DNA from: Stieleria sedimenti
GTDB lineage: Bacteria > Planctomycetota > Planctomycetia > Pirellulales > Pirellulaceae
DNA: 62,193 nt
NCBI RefSeq assembly: GCF_025060895.1
Contig: NZ_JANZKV010000079.1
Coordinates: 1-62,193, forward strand
Direction of reading: 5' to 3'
The position numbers were made by a program, and so were the translations under genes. The notes beneath the pieces were generated by a model. The model was not told where the DNA came from. It saw nothing but the letters and a program-made list of their open reading frames with translations, and made no database searches. Of this stretch, positions 9,429 to 17,167 are shown piece after piece. Positions within the stretch are counted from its first letter, which is position 1. Each line of letters starts with the position of its first letter.

Positions 9429-10954
9429 CGCGGTCGTTTCGTTCGAATCGGCACCGTGGCTTTCTCACGTGTGCGGTGAAATGTGACCCGCGGGACGACC
9501 ACGCACAACGGGTGTTCTGTCCCCGTGACGGGGTCTTTCGTGGTCACGTGGATGGTTTCGGTTGCGTCGCGATCGATGCGATGCCCATCTTCGTGCGCGA
9601 TCTGGATCCAGCCGACCAGTTCGATGATGCCGACTTGCAACGGGCGAATGTTCAGCAGTTCGGAGAGCCGGATCGAGGGCGCTTTTCCGGTGGCATGGGC
9701 GATCGTGTCGCGCATGCGGTCCCATTCCAGTCGCTGCAGATGGGCCAGTTTTTTGGCTTCGCGCCGGGCCGTTTCGAAATCGACGACATGCGTTTCGGGG
9801 GCGACGTCAAAGACTTGGGGCGGGGTCCAGAACGGGCGTGTCAGGGGAGAGGTTAATCCGATCGACGTTTCGACGGACAGGGCGAGTGTGTCCGGTGGTT
9901 CCTGGCCGGACTGGGCGAGGTCGTGTTTCAACCGCGACGCCAGCGTGCGAATGTCCCGCAATACTTCGGCGGTCCGCTTGCGGTGTCCCGCCGATTGGTC
10001 GTCCAGCAATCGGCGCAGGGTTTGAGACAGGCGTCCGGTTTGCCGCAGCACGTTGTCGGCTTCGGCCAACAGCGACGGCACCATGGCGCGAACGTGCTGG
10101 AGCGCCGCCCGCTGGTCGGCGATGGCGTCCAGACGGGTGACTTCGGCGATCGTTTCGCGTAGTTTCGCTTGGGCTTGCGGAGCGAACAGGAACGCGACGA
10201 AGGCGTCAAAGCTGACCCCTTCGTCCTGCTGTTTGATCAGCTCTTCGGCATCGAGTGCGGTGGCCAAGATCTCTCCGCGACGACGATCGTCTTTCATCGC
10301 CTCGCGCTGCACTTGGCGGCCGATCGCTTCGAATCGATCTTCGACGGCACGAAAATCACTTTGCAGCGTCTTGAGCAGATCGACGGCGGTGTAGAACCGT
10401 TCGCGGATCTGAGCCGGGTGATAGGTTTCCACTTCGCCGCCGCCCCGAATCGAAGCGATCTCGTCGTCAATCCGCTGACGCCGGGCGAGCAGGTCGTTCA
10501 ACCGCCGATCGGGGTCCGGCGAGGCGCCGCGAACCAGATCGACCAAGGTGTCGATGACCAGTCGCAACCGGCTCTCGGTGCCCACCAACCGGGTGTCACG
10601 ATGGAGCATGGAATCGAGAAATCGGATGGCGTCTTCGCTGTAGCGGGTGAGTTGGTAGTGGGGGCCGGTGGAGTCGGCGGGCAAGAAGCGTCGCAGCCAG
10701 CCGGCATCGGACCACTCGCGCAGGTACCGATCGGGCGAGCCGAGCAAGACGGGGCGTTCCTCGTCGCGAAGTTCGTCTTGGAAGACCTGCAATCGGCTGG
10801 CCAGTTCGTCGTGAGAAAACGAGATCGCGGAATCTTGCGTGTTCGATTTGAACGCTCGCCGCAGAAAGTAAACGACGAACGCCCCGAGATCCGCCTTGAG
10901 CAATCGGGCGGTGGGGGAAGACTCCAGAAAGGTGGTGAGGGCGTCGAGATGCAT
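9425..10954 (-). CDS. jetA: Wadjet kleisin-like subunit JetA (DUF3375)
   Basis: 509 aa protein of the DUF3375/JetA family, the MukF-like kleisin of Wadjet. The N-terminal 130 residues look like a winged-helix dimerisation region (FVVYFLRRAF, RYLREWSDAGWLRRF), followed by a helical middle and a C-terminal portion before the KR-rich end. DUF3375 together with DUF4194 and a JetD with DUF2220 places the locus in Wadjet type I. It is first in the operon; a 65 bp gap separates it from the preceding NtrC-type regulator gene on the same strand, with no clear promoter or ribosome site that I can identify. Confidence 0.93.
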   Translation of the reverse strand: MHLDALTTFLESSPTARLLKADLGAFVVYFLRRAFKSNTQDSAISFSHDELASRLQVFQDELRDEERPVLLGSPDRYLREWSDAGWLRRFLPADSTGPHYQLTRYSEDAIRFLDSMLHRDTRLVGTESRLRLVIDTLVDLVRGASPDPDRRLNDLLARRQRIDDEIASIRGGGEVETYHPAQIRERFYTAVDLLKTLQSDFRAVEDRFEAIGRQVQREAMKDDRRRGEILATALDAEELIKQQDEGVSFDAFVAFLFAPQAQAKLRETIAEVTRLDAIADQRAALQHVRAMVPSLLAEADNVLRQTGRLSQTLRRLLDDQSAGHRKRTAEVLRDIRTLASRLKHDLAQSGQEPPDTLALSVETSIGLTSPLTRPFWTPPQVFDVAPETHVVDFETARREAKKLAHLQRLEWDRMRDTIAHATGKAPSIRLSELLNIRPLQVGIIELVGWIQIAHEDGHRIDRDATETIHVTTKDPVTGTEHPLCVVVPRVTFHRTREKATVPIRTKRPR

Positions 10955-11019
10955 GGCCCGATTTTAATCACAACGGGAGCACAGGGTCAGAGCGGCGATC
11001 GACGTCCGGATTCGCTGCC

Positions 11020-12480
11020 TCAACGGCTGTCGGAATCCGCCTTGAGCCGTTTTTCGAAGGTCAGTCCCAGATCGGTGATCTTGGTTCGCAGGGTGCTGCG
11101 GGCGATGCCCAGCAGTTCGCTGGCGTGGGCCTGATTTCCGTCGGCGTGGTTGAGCACCTCGGGAAGCAGGATGCGGTCGATTTCACTGTGCAATTCTTGA
11201 TAGACGTTTGGTTGGTCGTGGGACAGCAGGTCGTGGATGAAGTTGCGAATGTTTTCGGCATCCAGCTCCGACCGGTGTTTTTCCGAGCCGGCCGGTTGAA
11301 TGTCGCGGCAGGTATCCGGCAGGGAGGAGACCGTTAGCACTTCGCCGACGTTTCGCACCAAGGCGTGCTTCATCGCGCTTTGCAGTTCACGGACGTTGCC
11401 CGGCCAGCGGTAGTGTTTCAGCCGCTGCATCGCGTCGGGTGCGATGGAACGAATCTGTTTTTGCATGTCTCGGTTGAGCAGGTGGATGAAGTGTTCGGCG
11501 AGCACGGGGATGTCTTCGGGCCGTTCGCGCAGCGGCGGCAGTTGGATCATGAAGACACTCATTCGGTAGTACAGGTCTTCGCGAAACGTGCCGTCTTTGA
11601 CCATCTGGAGCAAGTTGCGGTTGGTCGCCGCGATGATTCGGACGTCGACGCGGATCGTTTCGTTATTTCCGACACGTTCAAAGCTGCCGTCTTGCAGCAA
11701 CCGCAGCACCTTGGCTTGGGTCGCCGGAGTCATGTCGCCGATTTCGTCCAAGAAGATGGTTCCGCCGTTGACCTGTTCGAACTTCCCGATGCGGCGTTTG
11801 TCGGCGCCGGTGAAGGAACCGCGTTCGTGTCCGAACAGTTCGCTTTCGAGTAAGTTCTCGGGCAGGGCGGCGCAGTTGATAGCCAGGAACGGTCGTTCGG
11901 CTCGGCGGCTGTGTTGGTAAATCGCGCGGGCGACCATTTCTTTGCCGGTTCCGCTTTCACCCAAAATCAGAGCGTTGACGTCTTGCGGGGCGACCTGGCC
12001 GATCAACTTGTAGACCTCTTGCATGGCCTGAGACCGACCGACAATTTGGTCGGCGGAGGTATCGCCGTCTGAATCGATACCGAACTGGGCCGGGGTGCGA
12101 CTCATCAAGCTGACGTCGATGGCGTTTTGGACGGTGGTCAGTAACTTTTCGAACTCAACGGGTTTGAGTAGATATTCGAAGGCGCCCCGCTTCATCGCAT
12201 CGATCGCGGTCTCGGTCGTCGAATACGCCGTGATGATGATCACGGGGACTCGGGCATCGAGTTCGTGGATGATGCTGAAGGCGTCCAACCCGGACATATC
12301 GGGCAACCGCACGTCCAAAATGACCGCATCGGGTTGATGTTCGCGGACGGCCGCGATGCCGCTTTCGGCGGTCGCAGCGGTCACCACTTCCAAGCTATCG
12401 GTTTCGAGACTTTTCTTGAGCGAGTAGCGGAGATTAGGTTCGTCATCAATGATGATTAATTTCGGCACCTTCGATTCCAA
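11020..12480 (-). CDS. NtrC-family sigma-54-dependent response regulator
   Basis: 486 aa protein with the classical three-domain order. The receiver (1-125) has the acidic pair DD at 12-13, phospho-acceptor Asp56 in ILDVRLP and LLKP at 103-106. The AAA+ domain (145-380) has Walker A GESGTGKE (173-180), the sigma-54 contact loop GSFTGA (220-225) and Walker B FLDEIGD (242-248). A Fis-type helix-turn-helix (HASELLGIARSTLRTKI) lies near residue 455. It should activate sigma-54 promoters when phosphorylated by the kinase encoded 12 bp upstream. The start drawn is TTG at 12480; GTG at 12468 is an alternative. The target genes are not evident from the sequence. Confidence 0.95.
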   Translation of the reverse strand: MESKVPKLIIIDDEPNLRYSLKKSLETDSLEVVTAATAESGIAAVREHQPDAVILDVRLPDMSGLDAFSIIHELDARVPVIIITAYSTTETAIDAMKRGAFEYLLKPVEFEKLLTTVQNAIDVSLMSRTPAQFGIDSDGDTSADQIVGRSQAMQEVYKLIGQVAPQDVNALILGESGTGKEMVARAIYQHSRRAERPFLAINCAALPENLLESELFGHERGSFTGADKRRIGKFEQVNGGTIFLDEIGDMTPATQAKVLRLLQDGSFERVGNNETIRVDVRIIAATNRNLLQMVKDGTFREDLYYRMSVFMIQLPPLRERPEDIPVLAEHFIHLLNRDMQKQIRSIAPDAMQRLKHYRWPGNVRELQSAMKHALVRNVGEVLTVSSLPDTCRDIQPAGSEKHRSELDAENIRNFIHDLLSHDQPNVYQELHSEIDRILLPEVLNHADGNQAHASELLGIARSTLRTKITDLGLTFEKRLKADSDSR

Positions 12481-12492
12481 TGCGGGAAAGGG

Positions 12493-14031
12493 TTAGCGAT
12501 GTCCGTTGAAGCGGGGTTGCGAGACGGAGGATGGGAGCGGCAGGATCACCTTGACGACCGTGCCGCCTTCGGGGCGATCTTCGGCCAGCAACTGGCCGTC
12601 GTGTGCGTCGATGATGCGTTGGGAGATCGCCAAACCGAGCCCCAGACCTGGATCTTTGGTGCTGAAAAATGGTTCGAATATGCGGTCTCGGTCACGCTGG
12701 TCGGCGGGCATTCCGCAACCATCGTCGGCGACGCTCAAGCATACCCACTCGGTCAGCCGATTCGGCGGTGCGTGCGGAACATCGTCGCGGCCGATCCGTT
12801 CGACCGTAACGGTAATTCGGCCCTCTGTGGGCACCGCATCCAAGGCGTTGAGCAGCAAATTGAGTAATACCTGTCGCAACTGCATGGCGTCGCCGCGGAC
12901 CTGAGCGGATGAGCAGGGAAGGTGACAGTCGATCTGAATGTCTCGTGTTTCGGCGCGGCTTGCGACCAGGTCCACGGTTTGACGCACGATCGGAGAAAGC
13001 TCGACGAGACAGAATTGTGGTTCCGAGGGCCGAGCGAAATCGAGGAACGTTTGCAGCAGACTATCGACCCGCGTGATCTCCTCATCGAGGACGGCGATGT
13101 CGGTGGCATTCAAGCCGCCCGAATCCGGGTTGCGTCTGGCGGATTGCACCAGGGTCTTCATGCACATCAACGGGTTGCGCAATTCGTGTGCCAGACCGGC
13201 CGCCAGTTTTCCGACCGCCGCCAACTGATCCGCCCGGACGATTTCTTGATGCCGTTGATGCAACTGTTCAACGACCGAACCGACGCGCGAGGAAACGGTC
13301 TCGAGCACCCGTTGCAGATCGCGCAGGCTGGGGTCCGCGGAGACTTCGACGGGTCCGACGACGGTTTCGAGCTTGCCCGCCACGTCACGGATCGGGACCG
13401 ACAGCATGAACATCGTTCGGTTGATGGCTTGGGCGACACCGTAGCCGGCTTCCAGTCCGGCGATGGCACCACAGATACCCAAAAACACCATCACCATGGC
13501 CAGCTTCTGGGCCAGACGTTGGTTTTCTTGATTGCTCTGTTCCAGCTCCGACTCGTTGAACTTCAGGTAGTTGTGGGCGGCGACCAAGATTTGCTCGGAA
13601 AGCGTTTTCTCTTCCAACCGATCGACCACCTCGGACGAAATCGCCCTGTCCGGGTCATCGATCAACTGATGCAGTTGTTCAAAGTACTTTTCCAATCGTT
13701 GCTCAAGATCGGCGACGAATGCTCGCTCCTGGTCGGTCGCGGAAAGTTGACGCGCCTTGGACAGCCACGCGTTGGCCTTGTCCTGCTTTTCCGCCGCCCT
13801 GACGAGGTAGTTGCGATCCATCGTCAACAGAAAGCGATCCAGCTCATGTCGCATCTCACGAGCGATCAATTCCAATTCCTCGGCGCAGCGGATGCTGGCA
13901 ACGTTGATGTCCAGCAGGCGTGAATTCTGTTTCTGGATTTCAATGACGTACCACGCACCCGAAATGCCCAAACACAACAGGATGCATCCGGTGATGGGCA
14001 GAAAGCAACCAATCTTGTCGCGCAACTTCAT
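12493..14031 (-). CDS. Membrane sensor histidine kinase (NtrB/AtoS-like)
   Basis: From ATG 14031 (MKLRDKIGCFLP) the product is 512 aa. Transmembrane helices at about 8-29 and 177-199 flank a helical extracytoplasmic sensor rich in coiled-coil heptads. After the second helix comes a linker, then the HisKA box with His282 in GLAHELRNPL and the ATPase domain with the N box (LLNLLLNALDA), ADDGCGMP and GLGLGLAIS. The frame is open upstream to 14253, but that extra N-terminus is basic and would precede the first membrane helix, so 14031 is preferred. The partner regulator follows after 12 bp. Confidence 0.93.
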   Translation of the reverse strand: MKLRDKIGCFLPITGCILLCLGISGAWYVIEIQKQNSRLLDINVASIRCAEELELIAREMRHELDRFLLTMDRNYLVRAAEKQDKANAWLSKARQLSATDQERAFVADLEQRLEKYFEQLHQLIDDPDRAISSEVVDRLEEKTLSEQILVAAHNYLKFNESELEQSNQENQRLAQKLAMVMVFLGICGAIAGLEAGYGVAQAINRTMFMLSVPIRDVAGKLETVVGPVEVSADPSLRDLQRVLETVSSRVGSVVEQLHQRHQEIVRADQLAAVGKLAAGLAHELRNPLMCMKTLVQSARRNPDSGGLNATDIAVLDEEITRVDSLLQTFLDFARPSEPQFCLVELSPIVRQTVDLVASRAETRDIQIDCHLPCSSAQVRGDAMQLRQVLLNLLLNALDAVPTEGRITVTVERIGRDDVPHAPPNRLTEWVCLSVADDGCGMPADQRDRDRIFEPFFSTKDPGLGLGLAISQRIIDAHDGQLLAEDRPEGGTVVKVILPLPSSVSQPRFNGHR

Positions 14032-14773
14032 GGAATCGGTCTCGTGAGGTGCATGGAATTCAGCCAGATCATCGGGAATTCGAGCGCAGTCGGTTGGCTG
14101 TGTGACGTCGATGGAGTGGCTGAAGAAAAACCCGCAAGGGTTGTTCCTGCTGTACGCGCGACACGTCCGATCGCCTGTTGGCAAACGCTGTGCCCGGGAA
14201 GCGCTGGATCGTTTGTTTGCGACGCTTTTTTGGTGCCGAATCGTTTGGGGCAACGCTGTGAAGCATTTTTCCTGTGGTTCTTAAGGTGTTAGCGGCAGGG
14301 CGCCAGCCCTCCGGTTCCGCATCTATGCCCAAACACCGGAGGGCTCGCGCCCTACCGCTAAAAAATGCCTCACAACGTTGCGGTTGGGGGTTTCCGAGCC
14401 ATGGGTCTCCGAGCACCCACCGCGACCCGATTGCGTTTCCTGGCTCGTCTTGTCTGGCGAGCGGTTCAGCGAGCAGTTCAGCGAGCAGTGCAACCGGCCG
14501 GTGTATCCAGCCCGTGCAGCCGGCCGGTGGCGAAAACCAGTCAGCGCGACTGAAATTCGACAGTCTGAACAAACATTAGACCGATTCCGCGCTGCGATCG
14601 GCTCGGAAATCGACGATCGGTCTGCACGTGGGACGGAATTCCAGTAGGATTGCAAGGGTATTCCAGGGTGCCTTCGGACCGGCCCGAGCGAGTCGGCCCG
14701 ACCTTTGCTTTGCGAAGGTCCGCTTGGCCGTGCGCACGTCGCACGATTGCGCGAAGGATTCGTTTCAAGATCG
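14032..14773. other. Intergenic region with REP-like repeats (742 bp)
   Basis: This is the divergent interval between the histidine kinase and the SulP-type transporter. No convincing gene is present. It holds the 70 bp palindrome at 14291-14360, a 12 bp tandem duplication (GTTCAGCGAGCA at 14464-14487), and a small inverted repeat ACCGGCCGGT/ACCGGCCGGT-like around 14493-14527. The promoters of both flanking genes should lie here but I cannot place them. Confidence 0.6.
14291..14360. repeat. 70 bp REP-like palindrome, family B copy 1
   Basis: The element begins AGCGGCAGGGCGCCAGCCCT and ends CCGGAGGGCTCGCGCCCTAC-CGCT, so the ends pair as an imperfect stem. A near-identical 70 bp copy in the same orientation lies at 34541-34610, and similarity continues for about 20 bp beyond the right end (AAAAAAT.CCT..CA.CG.TGCG). 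Probably a REP-type element. Confidence 0.85.
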
Positions 14774-17068
14774 ATGGAGAACAACTGGACGATGGATGAC
14801 TCATCCAATTCGATACTCGCACCGACCAATCTTCTCCGTGACTTCACGGCGTCCATTGTGGTGTTTCTGGTGGCACTTCCGTTGTGCCTGGGGATCGCGC
14901 TGGCGTCCGGTGCACCGTTGTTTTCCGGTCTGATCGCTGGGATCGTTGGCGGGATCGTGGTCGGATCGCTGAGCGGATCGCACACCAGCGTCAGCGGGCC
15001 GGCGGCCGGTTTGACGGCGGTGGTGTCGACGCAGATCGCGAATCTGGGCAGCTTCGATGCGTTCTTGCTCGCGGTCGTCGTCGGCGGCTTGATCCAAATC
15101 GGGTTGGGCATCGCCAAGGCGGGGGCACTCTCCGCGTTTTTCCCCTCGAGCGTGATCAAGGGGCTATTGGCTGCGATCGGGGTGATCCTGATCTTGAAAC
15201 AGATCCCCCACCTGTTCGGTCACGATACTGATCCGGAAGGGGAAATGTCATTCTCGCAGCCGGATGAGCAAAACACGTTCTCAGAACTTTACACGCTGAT
15301 CACCGGCGATTTGCACTTCGGTGCCGCCGTGGTCGGACTCCTCTCGCTCGGCCTGCTGTTGTTTTGGGATCGGACGAAACCGCTGAAGAACTCAATCATC
15401 CCGGGTCCGTTGGTGGTGGTGTTGGTCGGCGTCGCACTCCAAGCTCTGTTTGCCGGGTTCGGCGACGCCTGGGCGATCGGCGTGACGCACTTGGTCCAAA
15501 TTCCGGTGGCGGAAAGCTTCACGGAGTTCGGCAGTTTTTTGCGGATGCCCGATTTCTCCCAATGGGCCAACCCCGCGGTCTACATCGGCGGGATCACGAT
15601 CGCCATCGTCGCCTCACTGGAATCGTTGCTGAACTTAGAAGCAACCGACAAGCTCGACACGCAACGCCGTAGTTCTCCGCCCAGTCGCGAGCTTCTGGCG
15701 CAAGGGGTCGGCAACGTCGCGGCCGGGTTGATCGGTGGGATTCCGGTGACGTCGGTGATCATCCGCAGTAGCGTGAACGTCAACTCGGGAGCCAAATCGA
15801 AGTTGTCGACGATTTTCCACGGCGTCTTGCTGTTGGTTTGCGTCGGTCTGTTCCCGGTCTATCTGAACATGATCCCGCTGAGCGCGTTGGCGGCGATTCT
15901 GTTGGTGACGGGATTCAAACTCGCCAGCCCGCAATTGTTCGCGCAGATGTGGAAGGAGGGTCGTTATCAATTCATCCCGTTCATCTCGACGGTCTTGGCC
16001 ATCGTGTTGACGGACTTGCTGATCGGCATTCTGATCGGATTGATGATCAGTGTGTTATTCATCCTCAACAGCAACCTGCGTCGCCCGATCCGCCGGGTGG
16101 TCGAGACCCATCTCGATGGCGACATCATTCACATCGAATTGGCCGATCAAGTCAGCTTTTTAAACCGTGCCGCGTTGGACAAATTGTTTACCAGTTCGGC
16201 CCGCGGGACCAAGCTGTTGATCGACGCTTCGGGTTCGGATTACATCGACCCCGATATTCTGAGTCTGATTCGTGATTTCAAAAACGACATCGGACCCGCC
16301 CGCGGTGTCAGCGTCAGCCTGCGCGGATTTCGAGAGAAGTATGAACTTCACGATGACATCCAGTTCGCGGACTATTCGACACGAGAGCTTCAAAGTCGCA
16401 TCACGCCGGATCAGGTGCTAAAGATTTTGCGTGACGGCAACGAGCGTTTCCGCAGTGGACACCGCATCACTCGCGATTTCGGTCGTCAGGTGGGGGCGAC
16501 GGCGACGGGTCAAAGCCCGCTGGCCGTGGTGCTCAGCTGCATCGACTCGCGCGTTCCCGCCGAACTGGTGTTTGATCTCGGCATCGGCGACATCTTTAGC
16601 GTGCGGGTGGCCGGCAACATCATCGGCACCAAGTCTTTGGGGAGCATGGAATATGGCGTCGCGGTCGCCGGCGCGAAACTGGTCGTCGTGCTCGGCCATA
16701 CCCGCTGCGGCGCGGTCACGTCGTCGGTGGAGCTGTTTGAAGATGGAACGGATGTCGAGCAGGCCAGTGGTTGCGGCCACCTGCACTCCATCGTGTCGGA
16801 GATCCAGCAAGTGATCGATCCCGACGAGTGTCGTGGCATCAGCAGCATGACGCCGGAGGCCAAGGACGCCTGTATCGACTCGGTTGCGCGGAAAAACGTG
16901 CAACGCACGGTCCGCGAGATCATGGACCGCAGCCAGGCCATCCGCCAAGCGGTCGAAACCGGCGAAGCGATGGTCGTCGGTGCGCTTTATGATGTAAAAA
17001 CGGGCGAAATTGATTTCATGACGGATCATACGGTCAACTCGCAAGCCTCACATCAAGCAAACGTGTAG
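14774..17068 (+). CDS. SulP-family anion transporter fused to STAS and beta carbonic anhydrase
   Basis: From ATG 14774 (MENNWTMDD) the product is 764 aa; the frame extends upstream to 14705, and ATG 14792 is another possible start. Residues about 15-435 form a SulP permease with many hydrophobic helices (LPLCLGIALASGAP, SGPAAGLTAVV, ASLESLLNLEATDKL). A STAS domain follows (about 440-530), then a beta carbonic anhydrase (about 540-745) with the zinc and active-site residues Cys589, Asp591, Arg593 (CIDSRVPAE), His642 and Cys645 (GHTRCGA). SulP proteins of the BicA group import bicarbonate with sodium. Fusion to carbonic anhydrase suggests coupled HCO3-/CO2 handling, though sulfate transport cannot be excluded. 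Confidence 0.94.
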   Translation: MENNWTMDDSSNSILAPTNLLRDFTASIVVFLVALPLCLGIALASGAPLFSGLIAGIVGGIVVGSLSGSHTSVSGPAAGLTAVVSTQIANLGSFDAFLLAVVVGGLIQIGLGIAKAGALSAFFPSSVIKGLLAAIGVILILKQIPHLFGHDTDPEGEMSFSQPDEQNTFSELYTLITGDLHFGAAVVGLLSLGLLLFWDRTKPLKNSIIPGPLVVVLVGVALQALFAGFGDAWAIGVTHLVQIPVAESFTEFGSFLRMPDFSQWANPAVYIGGITIAIVASLESLLNLEATDKLDTQRRSSPPSRELLAQGVGNVAAGLIGGIPVTSVIIRSSVNVNSGAKSKLSTIFHGVLLLVCVGLFPVYLNMIPLSALAAILLVTGFKLASPQLFAQMWKEGRYQFIPFISTVLAIVLTDLLIGILIGLMISVLFILNSNLRRPIRRVVETHLDGDIIHIELADQVSFLNRAALDKLFTSSARGTKLLIDASGSDYIDPDILSLIRDFKNDIGPARGVSVSLRGFREKYELHDDIQFADYSTRELQSRITPDQVLKILRDGNERFRSGHRITRDFGRQVGATATGQSPLAVVLSCIDSRVPAELVFDLGIGDIFSVRVAGNIIGTKSLGSMEYGVAVAGAKLVVVLGHTRCGAVTSSVELFEDGTDVEQASGCGHLHSIVSEIQQVIDPDECRGISSMTPEAKDACIDSVARKNVQRTVREIMDRSQAIRQAVETGEAMVVGALYDVKTGEIDFMTDHTVNSQASHQANV

Positions 17069-17167
17069 CGGCAATATCGACGCCTCATCCCGGGCTGTCG
17101 TCTCGCCCTGAAGTGGTTTTGAGCAGTTGCGTCGCAATCGAGATCATGGTGGGGCGCAGGAGGCTGG

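Noticed and set aside
10169-11134. Plus-strand open frame spanning jetA and the NtrC gene end
   Set aside because: It crosses two genes on the other strand that have strong family matches, and has no motif of its own.
14032-14253. N-terminal extension of the histidine kinase to 14253
   Set aside because: The added 74 residues are basic and low-complexity and would precede the natural first membrane helix; ATG 14031 gives a normal architecture.
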